Shown in pieces: positions 1 through 9,889 of a stretch of DNA of 64,000 bases (positions within the stretch are counted from its first letter, which is position 1; the number at the start of each line of letters is the position of its first letter). The DNA is from Lucinisca nassula (lineage: Eukaryota; Mollusca; Bivalvia; Lucinida; Lucinidae), in contig OY757013.1 in assembly GCA_963580285.1 (NCBI GenBank), forward strand, positions 134,351,027 through 134,415,026, in the 5' to 3' direction. The notes below the pieces were generated by a model. It was not told the DNA's origin. It saw only the letters and a program-made list of their open reading frames with translations, and ran no database searches. A program made the translations under genes and the position numbers.

Positions 1-289
1 CCTTTGAATAGATATTACACCACACAGCTTCTACCTTCTCCTTGTCGAACTCTTTTCTCTCGAAAACTTTAATATTTTTAGCTATCAGAATTGCTGCACC
101 ACCTCCTCTTTCTTGATTTCTTTCTGTAGCTATCCAATTCCACTTTCTTTTTATGTTATCTTTGATAGCATTTTCAGGATGCCATATTTCAGATAAACCT
201 AATATCTGAACTTTCTGTTTCTCACATGTCTGTTCAACTAAACTAAAAGAAGTATTTAATGATCTAATATTAGCATACGCAATTTTCAT
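1..289 (-). CDS. LINE ORF2 N-terminus, APE-type endonuclease (partial)
   Basis: Reading the minus strand from an ATG at 289 gives an uninterrupted 96-codon frame that runs off the window edge. It opens MKIAYANIRSLN, the usual opening of the apurinic-type endonuclease domain in non-LTR retrotransposon ORF2 proteins (strand beta1 with the catalytic Asn). LGLSEIWHP follows, where the family has its metal-binding Glu in a 'SETW'-like motif, and then RGGGAAILI, the GG(V/A) strand motif. In this family the enzyme nicks target DNA to prime reverse transcription. The reverse transcriptase would lie left of the window. It sits 302 bp downstream of ORF1 on the same strand, as expected for a two-ORF LINE. 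No stop or frameshift is visible, so the copy may be young. Confidence 0.88.
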   Translation of the reverse strand, partial: MKIAYANIRSLNTSFSLVEQTCEKQKVQILGLSEIWHPENAIKDNIKRKWNWIATERNQERGGGAAILIAKNIKVFERKEFDKEKVEAVWCNIYSK

Positions 290-591
290 TTTTACCTATC
301 TATGTATCCAGAACTGTCAGACTAAATGTACATGTATACAAGAATTTTTATTTCCTAAAACAATACTATTGTCACTATCTAAACCGAAAATAGTAGTCTA
401 GTATTACCACTTCCGAGTACCTATACAAGGCAAGATGCTTTCATCCTCATATAACTTAAACAAACAAGTATGTAAATATATGCTGTATATAAAAGAATAA
501 AATTCAACAACAAATAAACACAAACAAATAAATAAATAATAAAAATAATAGCTTAACAATATATTTCTATACTATAACTTAAACTACTTGA
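290..591 (-). other. LINE inter-ORF spacer
   Basis: AT-rich spacer between the ORF1 stop and the ORF2 ATG, with no frame of note. ORF2 is probably translated by reinitiation or from another start, but nothing here shows the mechanism. Confidence 0.6.
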
Positions 592-1725
592 TCACTGCCT
601 CCTGCTAAGAAGCCTCTCCCTAATGGCAATATATACAGGACAATCAGCTGAACTTGCACGGTGAGAATTTCCACAATTTACACAGTGAGAACCAGCCACA
701 CACCTACCCTGATGGTCTTCTGCACAATTCTCACACTTCTTATTGTTCTTACACAAAGCTGCTATATGGCCAAATTCTTGACAGTTAAAACACCGTGTAG
801 GAATGTACCTCTTACTTTTGTACGGCACAACCTTGACCCGCCTATGATGCACACTTATATCTGCCTTAAGTAAACACTGAATATCCTTGGAATTATCACA
901 TGTAACTACTACTATAGGCATTGGCCTTCCTGAGTCCCTATATTTCAAACGTCTTGCCGTAACCTTAACACCTGTCTGAATTTCTACTTCCTGTTCAATC
1001 CTGTCAATGCTATGGAATGTAGCTATATTTTTTAACACACACTTTGGAACATATGAACAATCATGAACTGACAATGATCCTCCACTCACAAAAGCATCTT
1101 CCGGCCACTTTTCTTTTAATGTTTCTATCTCTTTATCGGATTCTACCTGTACAGCTATTCCACCTCTGTTTAGAGGGAATGCATATTTCATATGTATATC
1201 ACCTTTATATTTCCTGATTTCTTTCTGAATCACTCTACTATCTTGAAACTTTTTTGGATCCTTTATACCATCAATGATAACAAAATTTTTGGGGTTTGCA
1301 GTAGGATCCGGACGATTGTTGCTAACATTTGAATCTTGAACTTGGTGTTGTTGTTGTTGATCTTCCACAGCACAATTATCCTGGTTGATATCCTTTGAAT
1401 AACTTACACTTGATATACTGGTATCTGATCCAGAGGCTGAATTATTAACACTCTCTTTATTAAGCCTGTTTGCCAGAGAAAAATTCGACACTATACAAAC
1501 TGGACAAACAAAGGGAAGATTCTTTTCTCTAAAAATACCACAGATTTCTTTAGTTAAATTGACACAGTTTCCATGCCACCATTGACTGCATTTGTCACAC
1601 GCTATCCACGCCGGTTTTTTCTTTAAAGTTTTACCACAAGGACATTTGTTAGCATCAGAAACAGTTTTTGATTTCTTTTTGATCATGCTACTTGAGAAAT
1701 GGAAGACCAAGTAAAGTGTGGTCAA
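592..1725 (-). CDS. LINE ORF1 protein, PHD finger plus zinc knuckles
   Basis: Intact 377-codon frame. Residues 28-77 form a C4HC3 PHD-type finger (Cys28, Cys30, Cys43, Cys46, His51, Cys54, Cys74, Cys77, with the Trp-Trp before the His). A low-complexity Ser/Gln linker follows. Residues about 145-300 look like the RRM-like fold usual in ORF1p, with its VIIDGI strand. The C-terminus carries three zinc knuckles: CX2CX4HX4C at 312-325, CX2CX3HX3C at 331-342 and CX2CX3HX6C at 348-362. Such ORF1 proteins bind the element RNA as a nucleic-acid chaperone; PHD-bearing ORF1s are known in CR1-like and related LINE groups. The start could be Met1 or Met14 (1686); the latter begins directly with a basic patch. 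Order and spacing with the endonuclease at 1-289 show one element on the minus strand. The clade cannot be settled without the reverse transcriptase. Confidence 0.88.
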   Translation of the reverse strand: MTTLYLVFHFSSSMIKKKSKTVSDANKCPCGKTLKKKPAWIACDKCSQWWHGNCVNLTKEICGIFREKNLPFVCPVCIVSNFSLANRLNKESVNNSASGSDTSISSVSYSKDINQDNCAVEDQQQQHQVQDSNVSNNRPDPTANPKNFVIIDGIKDPKKFQDSRVIQKEIRKYKGDIHMKYAFPLNRGGIAVQVESDKEIETLKEKWPEDAFVSGGSLSVHDCSYVPKCVLKNIATFHSIDRIEQEVEIQTGVKVTARRLKYRDSGRPMPIVVVTCDNSKDIQCLLKADISVHHRRVKVVPYKSKRYIPTRCFNCQEFGHIAALCKNNKKCENCAEDHQGRCVAGSHCVNCGNSHRASSADCPVYIAIRERLLSRRQ

Positions 1726-2140
1726 CCTTAAACAGTTAAAATCACAATTTTCTGAGTTGTTTATATGCCTTGGAAACCTGTTGCTATGGGACCAAAAACT
1801 GTTTTTGATGTCTTAAATTGAACCAAAATCACTAAAATAGGTAAAAGTCACTTCCCTTTATATGTATCTTCTGATTTCTCCCTTCTTAAGCTCTCTCTTT
1901 ACTGTAAACTTCCATCTTGGTCCTTGACACTGTTTTCCGGTTGGCGTCCTCCACAGAATACACACACAAAAATGAATTTCTACTAAATTTGGAATTTAAA
2001 AAACTGACAAAAAGCTTTTTAAATGAGCCAAAAGATTTAGAGGTTATCACAGTAAAAATATTATCACAAAAATTGCCAAATTGACTTTGAAAACAATAAA
2101 AATATTATTTATTTCTCTCTCTGTTTTGAAAACACAGCTG
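1726..2140 (-). other. probable LINE 5' UTR / flank
   Basis: No coding frame. Lies upstream of LINE ORF1 and downstream of the Merlin-like fragment. The boundary between LINE and host DNA cannot be placed by eye. Confidence 0.4.
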
Positions 2141-2144
2141 ATCG

Positions 2145-2735
2145 TTACGCATGCGCAAAATTAGGTTGTAGCACTAAAAAAAGAGAAGTTTCGCCATAAT
2201 TAAACAACCGGATGTTACTTTCGCGCTCTATTCCCCCGAAAACCCATACACCATCCACCCGCTTGCCTCTGTGATATTTACGCTTTCCAAACTTAGATTC
2301 ATCTATCTCAATTTCTTTACCTACTCCACCTATTTGCTCATTTTCACTTTTAATTATTTCAATACATACTTCCCTAGCAAAATTGTACCAATCTGCAATG
2401 GTGTGTTCACTTCCAATTTTTAATTCTCTAACCACAAATTCACTTGGTAACTTATAAACCCAATAATATGTAAGTTTAATTACTTGTTCTAACAACAGAT
2501 GACTTCCTGAAAACCAGCTACCTTCCCTAATTGATGTTTTCTTGTCACATTTGCTGCACTTCCAAACCACTTGGTCCTTGCTGTATGACTTGTCTGTTCT
2601 TAAATACACATTTCCCTTCAAACACTTTGTACATATACCACCAAAATCGCCCAGAAGCTCTCTTTCTTGTAACCAATTTATCAAATTCCTTTTATCGCGA
2701 CATATTTCATAGAGATCATCATACACAAATGGCAT
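2145..2735 (-). pseudogene. Merlin/IS1595 (ISXO2-like) transposase, C-terminally truncated
   Basis: A 196-codon frame with the layout of eukaryotic Merlin transposases, which derive from the bacterial IS1016/IS1595 group. It has an N-terminal zinc ribbon (Cys35, Cys38, Cys60, Cys63), a helical region with the WYNFAREVC segment, then GKEIEIDESKFGKRKYHRG. The Asp in that segment (about residue 145) is the first acidic residue of the DDE/DDN triad, and VWVFGGIER follows. Full proteins run to roughly 280-320 residues. Here similarity fades after about residue 176 and the frame ends in an unrelated tail, so the second and third catalytic residues are missing. It therefore cannot be an active transposase. 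There is no obvious terminal inverted repeat, although a GCATGCGC palindrome sits just past the broken end. It is independent of the adjoining LINE. Confidence 0.8.
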
Positions 2736-3311
2736 TATTTACATTTTTGACAGCTCAAACGTGTTTTTGTTTACATTTACGAACGCTATGGACGCTGAGT
2801 GGTCGTTGCAAGAAGGCAAAGGTCAACTTGAATAATTAACGTTTCAGCCAATGAAATACGAGATCTTAAGCTCCGCCCTATCTGCGCCGTTAACAACTTC
2901 CGGAGGGGAGAATCTCCAAACAGGTTGATGTCGTGGTCTGATTTTCGGATATTTAGTTACAACCTACGGTTAAAAACCTTGGTTTTAACCATAAAAAGGT
3001 GCAATCTTTTCATTTCTGACGTTATTTTTGCCTTTTTTTGCTTTATTTTCTTTTTTTCACCGCGCTCACGCGCGGTTCTTTATACACGCCCTAGTTACCT
3101 ACCTCACGTGGATTTTCCTTCGGAAAATTACCGACCGGTAAAGTGCAGTTGTCCCGACGACGAAGGTGCAGGGCACAAAATAACTGTAATGGTTCATCCC
3201 TAATATTATATAGCCTTGGCTGAAAGATAGTTGGCTAGGATCCATGTCCATGTATTAGGTGAAGGCAGCAGGCAGAGTGTGATTTTTACCCGACATCTTA
3301 CTGCCCCTGCC
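2736..3311. other. no recognisable gene
   Basis: Moderately GC-rich DNA with a short inverted repeat (CGCGCTCACGCGCGG, about 3061) and a CT-rich tract. I see no exon with supported splice sites and no known repeat. Confidence 0.4.
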
Positions 3312-3600
3312 CATCAGGGCTTGGAGAAATAGATGGGCTGCACGATGCTTCCACGCAGAGTTGATACCAACCGCACATTAGTACTGGTAATATGCTTAGA
3401 AGGTCTAAGCCTGCCCAGGAAAACTGCTGCGAGTCGGGCCCGTCCATGCATATAAACCATATTGGTTTTATTGGGCGGCAGGGATTGAGATGTCATTTCA
3501 TCTCAATGTCGGGTAAAAGTCCCACAAAACTGGAAGCAACGTCTCCAAAATGACCTAAACTATGTTGGCGGGGACGTTAAACCTCAAATCAAACAAAACC
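3312..3600 (+). repeat. R290 SINE-like interspersed repeat, copy 1
   Basis: First of at least seven copies of a ~290-bp repeat. Landmarks are 'gatgggctgcatgatgcttc' near the start, an internal TGAGATG/CATCTCA hairpin, and the ending 'gacgttaaacctcaaatc' followed by CAAA units. The (CAAA)n tail and insertion in both orientations suggest a LINE-mobilised SINE, but I do not see convincing pol III A and B boxes. Other copies: 24326-24556 (-), 51262-51545 (+), 55934-56283 (-), 56530-56818 (+), 56852-57157 (+), 63441-63738 (-). Confidence 0.75.
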
Positions 3601-3794
3601 CGACATCTTAATACAGTACACTCGGCGTGTAGTACAACACGTTAGACGATCACATGCACCCATTTAAAGATTTTTTTTTTTATTGTTGTGCACACGTTAA
3701 TCCGAATAAAAACAAAAAACGTAAATATCAGCATATGAATGTAAAATATAAATGTTCAGAACGCAGAACTCTCATGTATGGGAGTACAGTCGAG

Positions 3795-4183
3795 TAAGGC
3801 TGCCACTATTAATCGGATAATCGATTAATTGATTGATACATTCAAGAAATATGATTATCGATACTGATTTTTCGTAATCGATTATTTTCTTAGTAGAATT
3901 TACCAGCCAAAGATGTTTCTTAAATAGCTGGATGAGTGGAAAACAGTGCAGATCCTGGTGAGAAGCCACGTTCTGCGGCGTCTCATCTGGGTCTACACTG
4001 TTTGCTCCGGCCTGTCTGGGCAAAACCCTAGAGTGAAGTTCAACACATGGTAAGAGTCATGTTCAGCCAGAAAGCCAGACAGGTAACATTGTGACAAAAT
4101 CTTCAGTGATTACTAATCGATTATTGATCGGAATGACAAGACTGATAATCGATTATCATTTCAGCTCCGATTAGCCAGCCCTA
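3795..4183 (+). mobile_element. hAT-type MITE with perfect 8-bp TSD
   Basis: 389-bp non-autonomous element. Its ends are TAAGGCTGCC and CAGCCCTA (inverse TAGGGCTGGC), followed inward by ATCGATTA-rich arms. It is flanked by the direct 8-bp duplication CAGTCGAG (3787-3794 and 4184-4191), the target-site size of the hAT superfamily. The centre carries the ~65-bp hairpin module described in the findings. Related copies: 17091-18261 (opposite orientation) and 22204-22587. Confidence 0.85.
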
Positions 4184-4191
4184 CAGTCGAG

Positions 4192-4872
4192 TCCATTAAC
4201 ATTGGGTAGCCGTTAATTTTGTGCACCCTGCATTCTAGTTTTCAGTATCTTTATCCCTCATAATTTCTTCCACCACCACCAGCGCATCGGCGTTACGTTT
4301 TAACTTAGCCTTGAAAAGATGGAGTTGCACGTGCAGATGTGACAGTTTTGCAGAATTTTTAAATTTTGTCAAATTGTGAAAAGACCGAAAATATCCAAGC
4401 CAAACTTTGAAAGACTGAGTTTAAAAATAGGCAAAGGGACAAACATTTTGTATGTAATTTTCCTGCATCTAACAACATTACAGAATATCTAATATACAAC
4501 TTGTTTGAGTCAACCTTCGTGTTCAATCAGCTCAAAACAGTTATTGTGCGCAGTGTTAGGCGACAGAATTTGTAATTCAGTTTCAAGGGGGTATCTCTTT
4601 TCTTAGCATTAATTTTCCTGCCTGTTAAAGCTTCAGAGGCCAGTTTCTATTGCAGTTGGTAGATAGGACAGTATTGCAATCGTTTTGATTGTGAGTTTTT
4701 GATTGGTTGTTTCCACAAAGTCACACATAGCTATCAAAACTTTATGTGCGCAATGTTACCGGACTACACCGTAACTCGGCGTGTTGGTTATTTCGTCGAC
4801 TGTCACAGGAAAAATCACAGAAGCCAAGCAAATTATTTGCATGCAAAACGCGTGAAACTTTAATGGGTGTGC
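4192..4872. other. intergenic, nothing recognised
   Basis: No repeat family recurring in the window and no supported exon. Confidence 0.4.
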
Positions 4873-5820
4873 CTCAGTGCGTAAATTTAACAGAACGGAC
4901 CTAATTACCGGAACGGACCCATTTTTACCCAGATTCCCTCCTATTTTAGGATATTTTGATAATATACAAATTGCTTACACTGCTGTTAAAGTTAGCTACA
5001 TTCTGCATGCATCTTTTCATGCAAATTTGGTCGCATTGGGAATATGTTCCAGTACACCATTTAGACTTGACTCAGTGAAGCAGAGAAAAAAGATGTGCCA
5101 TATTTTCTGGTTCTAGAAATATTACATGGAGTTTAACAGCCCAGTCAACATGGTCATGTAAAGTCCGTTAGTTTACCTATCTACACTTTTCCTGGGCCCA
5201 CTTACATGTATGCATAAGTGGTTAACAAGTAAAGTGTGCATTCTTTCACCAGAAACTGACAGAGCTGTCCTTTCTTGACTCAGAGGAACAGAGGAAATAG
5301 TACTTTCTGAATCTAAGATAATTACTAGGAGTTAACAATGTTAAGGTCATATCAAGCCAGTCACTCTACCTATCCACACTTTTTCTGGGCCAGCTTATGC
5401 TAATGCAGTTAACCGGTATTGTTACAATCTGTCGCCAGATTCTGACAACTGCCCTTCTTGGCTCAGCAAAACAAAGAGAATAGCTGTTCTGTTAAAAATA
5501 TATTTCATGATCCATCCTCCAAACAGATCTACCAAATAGCTAACCTTCTGATCACCAGTCTGATGCGCATCCGACTGAACTACCAAGGCAGACATTGAGT
5601 GCACTGATTGACATTATTGTGAACTTAAACCCGTATTTCAAATGGGACAATTCTTTTACGAAAAGGGGCATTCAGAATATAGTTAACAATGACAGCAGTG
5701 TAAGTAGACTGTATATTATGGAAATATCCCAAAAATAGGGAGAAACCTGGGTAGAAATGGGTCCTTTCCGGTTCGTTCCGGTAATTAGCATTCCGGTAAA
5801 TTTATGCACCTGATGTGCGT
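4873..5820. mobile_element. inverted-repeat element with ~115-bp arms
   Basis: The segment 4873-4990 returns in inverse orientation at about 5690-5820: taaattta, ttaccggaacg, gacccattt, tacccag, ataatataca, cttacactgctgt and ttaa occur in matching reverse order. Arms of this length point to a foldback-like DNA element. A SINE-like repeat (about 5117-5612, minus) occupies the loop. No target duplication is clear. Confidence 0.6.
5350..5612 (-). mobile_element. SINE-2, tRNA-derived SINE copy
   Basis: On the minus strand the head reads GTAGTTCAGTCGGATGCG, a tRNA A-box-like start. It is followed by a body shared with 27330-27560, 35370-35570, 38190-38312 and 45850-46000 ('cagtgcacattctttcgcc', 'gatttcatgatcaat'). 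The B box is best preserved in the 38.2-kb copy. Confidence 0.55.
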
Positions 5821-6336
5821 GAAATCGCTTGGAACGTGGAGCAGTATATGCGAGTCCACACAACAGTGGCATGGAAAGGAATTAGCAGTTAGAGCTTGGA
5901 AGGGATTAAAAATCAATACTATACAACAACTTTCCAAGTTGACATGAATAAATGTTTCATTGTGATGACCTGTGCAAGAATGAGAAATAGGTTGTGGATA
6001 CAGATACCACTAGATTGCAAAGGGTCATTTGCAGTATCAGGGTGCAGGTTCCGTACCCAGATATTAAACCTGGTGGCTCAGATGCCCCTTTCACATTGAC
6101 AGGTAGATACTGACCAGTATAGGGGTGTAAAAATAACAATAATAAAATAAAATTGCGTGAACAAAAGGTATATTCAGGAGATAGTCATCCCCATAACAAA
6201 TACATGCCTTATTTTGTGGGGTGGGCCATACTGGGGTGGTTTTATGGCCCTTACAATATAATTTCACTCATATTGAGCAGATCGTTAAAGGAGCAGTCTG
6301 ATCAGGGTCTACATTGTTTGCCAGTCAATCTATACA

Positions 6337-6423
6337 ACTCTTATAATTAATGGTCATGAAAAGAGTTTGTCATCCATCTCAGATGGATGACAAACTCTTT
6401 TCATGACCATTAATTATAAGAGT
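6337..6423. repeat. perfect 43-bp inverted repeat, 1-nt spacer
   Basis: 6337-6379 and 6381-6423 are exact reverse complements over 43 nt, separated by a single C at 6380. This is a near-ideal cruciform or hairpin. The sequence is AT-rich with no element signature. Confidence 0.95.
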
Positions 6424-7538
6424 GAACCATCTGGGAATATATTCTCCTGATTAGGAGATTTCATACACTGCAGCAGCATATTGTACTCCTAAGTTATCAT
6501 GTGCAAACAATCCTTTTAAGAACATTGTTTTACCATATTGATCCCAAGTATTGGGACAGACAGTTCTATCCGAACCATGGAACCCAGATCAGACTGGTCC
6601 AGGGCCAACACTGCTTGTCGCCCCATCTGCACCCATGAGTTTGTCATAACATCATAAGCCCTCACAGTGTCTGAATTCTTAGGACCTTTATGCACTAGTC
6701 ATTTACGTTGATGGATGGGGGATAGCAGGGCTAATGAGCAGGGTACTTAACCTCTGTGTTCCCCTGCAGTGACTGGTTAATGCAGGGGTTTTGATATTAT
6801 GAAATATATCCCCAGTGGAATTAACTGTTATAAACAGTGGGGCTGTGACATTCTGGAGGTCCCCACAGTGCAGGACTTCTAGCAGGGCTGTGAAAAGTCT
6901 TAGTCCCCGCTATTCCCCGTAGGTGTGTGTGGGGGTGTTGGGCAGTGGTTACAAATGACTGACCATGCATTGTTGCAATATGAATCCCTATTGTGATTAC
7001 AATGCCAGAGCACATTGTGCCCTTTGCAGGGTTCTCACTAGGATTTTGAAAATTGGAGTAAAAATGCTGTCTCCAGAAAAAGTTGTAGTTTTACCCTACT
7101 TTTCTATTGAGACTTTCCAAAAAGTTGGATTCAGGAGTAAATTCAGCCAAATTTGGAGTTAACAAGAAGTACAAAAATTGTAAGTTAATAATTAATTTCT
7201 TTAATACATCATTGATTTATCGTAGTGAAGAGACAGTCCTAACCAAACTGTCCAGACTCATATCAAACTGCTAAGGTGATCCTCCTTGTGATGTAAATAA
7301 ATTCTGAAAAGTTAGATCCTCTGGATTCAGTTGAGATGTTTATATTACAACATCAGCGTATGTTGTGAACCATAACCTCTTCTGGTCCAAAATTGCTGCA
7401 TGTAGATTTTTTTTTACCCTAATGGTCCTAATCATTCGGACAGATGGTGCAGACCCTGATCAGATTGTTCCAAAGGGAGCATCCTGATCAGTGTCTACAT
7501 TGTCAGTCACTATGTCTGTTTTGCCCTGATATGTCATG
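6424..7538. other. decayed repeat DNA
   Basis: Worn relatives of the hairpin module (about 6560-6620 and 7440-7520) and no supported gene. Confidence 0.4.
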
Positions 7539-7552
7539 AAAGGATTTTGTCA

Positions 7553-7789
7553 ACGGGCCTCCGTGGCCTAGTGGATAAGAGTGCTGACTCTTAGTCATTA
7601 GGTCTCTCACCGCCGTGGGTTCGAGCCTTGCTCGGATCACATGTGAGAAGCCAAGTTCTGCAACGGAAGGTCAGGTGGTTTTTCTCCGGGTACTCCGGTT
7701 TTCGCCCACCTCTGATTAACGATCGGCTCGATATGAGTGAAATAATCTTGAAAGGGCCGTAAAACCCAAACCAAAAAAAAAAAAAAAAA
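7553..7789 (+). mobile_element. SINE-1, tRNA-derived SINE, full length
   Basis: The head contains a pol III A box (TGGCCTAGTGGA) and B box (GGTTCGAGCCT). A conserved body (GGGTACTCCGGTTTTCGCCC) and a poly-A tail follow. A 13-bp target duplication AAAGGATTTTGTC flanks it (7539-7551 and 7787-7799). The body resembles the conserved domains of MetaSINE/V-SINE type families known from molluscs; I cannot say which without alignment. Other copies: 43054-43268 and 63092-63317, both minus. Confidence 0.9.
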
Positions 7790-7855
7790 GGATTTTGTCG
7801 GATGAACAGCGGCTAGCCCTGAAGTTGTCCCAATTATGAAGATCCCTATGATAGT

Positions 7856-8881
7856 ACTCTACCCACGTTTTCTCCGCAGGGACTATGTACCAAAATCCCC
7901 TTCCCTCGGGCCCCAATCTGCCGCTAGGGTCAAAATTTTACTTGTATTTTATTCTGCTAATCATACCCTTCAATTTGATATGCAACATGACTATGTTTAA
8001 AAAATTCTTAAATTTTGACCCTTTGACCCCTCCCTAAGGGCCCCAATCTGACCCCAGAGTCAAACTTTTACTTATATTGTATTCTACTAATCATACTCTA
8101 CCATATGATAATATCCCACATGACTATTTTGAAAAATTTCAAATTTGACCCCCTCCTCCCCCGACCCCCCAAGTGTGACCCCGTGGGGCATGACCCAGGG
8201 GTCGCAGCCAAAATCCTGTTCAATATGTTTTACATATTTCATTAATAATTACTTATGCAAAGTTTGGTTGCAAAATCTATAAAATTGACTTTGTATTTGA
8301 ATTTTATTGGTATTTTCCTTTTGACCCCTCTCGAAGGCCATGAGGGTGGGGCCCAAAGGTAAATGTGCCGTTGCGCGAGCCACTCATGTAAGCAACCTGC
8401 ACCAAATTTGGTTGGATTCCAATCAGCGGTTTAGGAGGAGATAGCCGGACAGACGTATGGACAGAAAGAGAGTCAGCCGATAACAATATCTTCGAAAAAC
8501 GTGGGGATAATTACAAAGTCTGTTTTAATAGATTTTGATACCAAACATTGCAGAAGTAATAATTAGTAGTGTAAAACATATTGAATGTGGCATATCAAAA
8601 TGAAGGGGATGATTAGTAGAGTGTAATGCAGATAAAATTTTAACCCTAGGGTCAGATTGGGGACCTAAGGGGGGGTCAAAAGGTCAAAATTTAAGTTTTT
8701 CCGAACATGGTCATGTGGCATATCAAATTGAATGGGAAAACTCATAGAATATTATACAAGTAAAAGTTTGATCCTAGGGGCAGATTCGGGCTCGGGAAGG
8801 GGATTTTGGTACAAATGTACTTAGACCATGTGGAGAAAACATTGGGATTTGCAATGGCACACCATCGACTGCATTCTAGTT
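7856..8881. mobile_element. F3 Helentron-like copies in inverted arrangement
   Basis: 7856-8505 is an F3 copy on the minus strand: its 5' end, GATAACAATATCTTCGAAAA then ACGTGGGGATAA, lies near 8500. From about 8505 to 8881 a plus-strand 3' portion follows, ending in the hairpin region ATGGCACACCATCGAC and then CTAGTT. The core has (TCAAAAGGTCAAA) blocks shared with 16110-16710, 20290-20755 and 53179-53874. Confidence 0.65.
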
Positions 8882-9039
8882 ATCCCTATGCTTTCGTGTA
8901 GGGGATATTAAAATCGTCTCAGTCCATTAGTCCGTCAATCTGTTATGCTATCTCTTAAACCATTAGTCAGAATCCAACCAAATTCGGTGTGTAATTATAG
9001 CCCCACTATACTGGATTTGCCTCGTCCTTTTCGTAATTC

Positions 9040-9880
9040 CGTTATTTATGATAACTAAAAAAACGTTTGAGGTATTTTCACGAAACTTCACACAAATGTA
9101 AACCACAATAGGACAATGCGTAGAGCGCATGAACCATAACTCTGGATTACCTTCTTTTGGAGTTATTGCCCTTTGAACATATAAAAAATGCAATTTTAAC
9201 CTTGTTTGCTCCATTACTCAAAAAGCATTTGAGGTATTTTCATGAAACTTAATACAAATGTAAAGCACTATGAGACAATGTGCGGAGTGCATAAATTGTA
9301 ACTCTGAATTGTCTACTTTTAGAGTTATTGCCCTTTGAACATTGAAAAATTGCAATTTTAACCTTGTTTGCTCCATTACTCAAAAACTGTTTGAGGTATT
9401 TCCATGAAACTTAATACAAATGTTAAGCACTATGAGACAATGTGCAGAGCACATACATTGTAACTCTGAATTGCCCTCTTTTGGAGTAATTGCCCTTTGA
9501 ACATTGAAAAATGTCAATTTTAACCTTTATCCGCGTCATAACTAAAAAAAAGTTTGAGATATTTTCATTACACTTCCCACAAATGTAAAGCACTATGAGA
9601 CAATGTGCAGAGTGCATGAACCATAATTCTGGATTGCCTGCTTTTAGGGTTATTTCCCTTTAAACATTGAAAAATACCAATTTTAACTTTGTTCGCTCCT
9701 TATCTCGGAAACTGTTGGAGATATTTTCATGAAACCTCACACAAATGTTAAGTACCATGAAACGATGAAACGCAGAGCTCCATCACACAAATCTAAAGCA
9801 CCATGAGACGATGTGCAGAGCACAGGAATTGTAACTCTGGATTGCCTTTTTTCCACCTTTAATTAGAGGTCGAAAGCTGA
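9040..9880 (+). repeat. 162-bp tandem repeat, 5 units
   Basis: The anchor 'tttgaggtattttca' or its variants recurs at about 9066, 9228, 9390, 9553 and 9715, a period of 162-163 bp. Units share 'gcactatgagacaatgtgc' and 'attgccctttgaacat'. It probably belongs to the core of a Helentron-like element whose head is the (gtcc)-bearing stretch near 8900-8990. Confidence 0.85.
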
Positions 9881-9889
9881 AAACATTTG

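Noticed and set aside
2925..3203. 92-codon plus-strand frame
   Set aside because: No domain, no splice or start context, T-rich centre.
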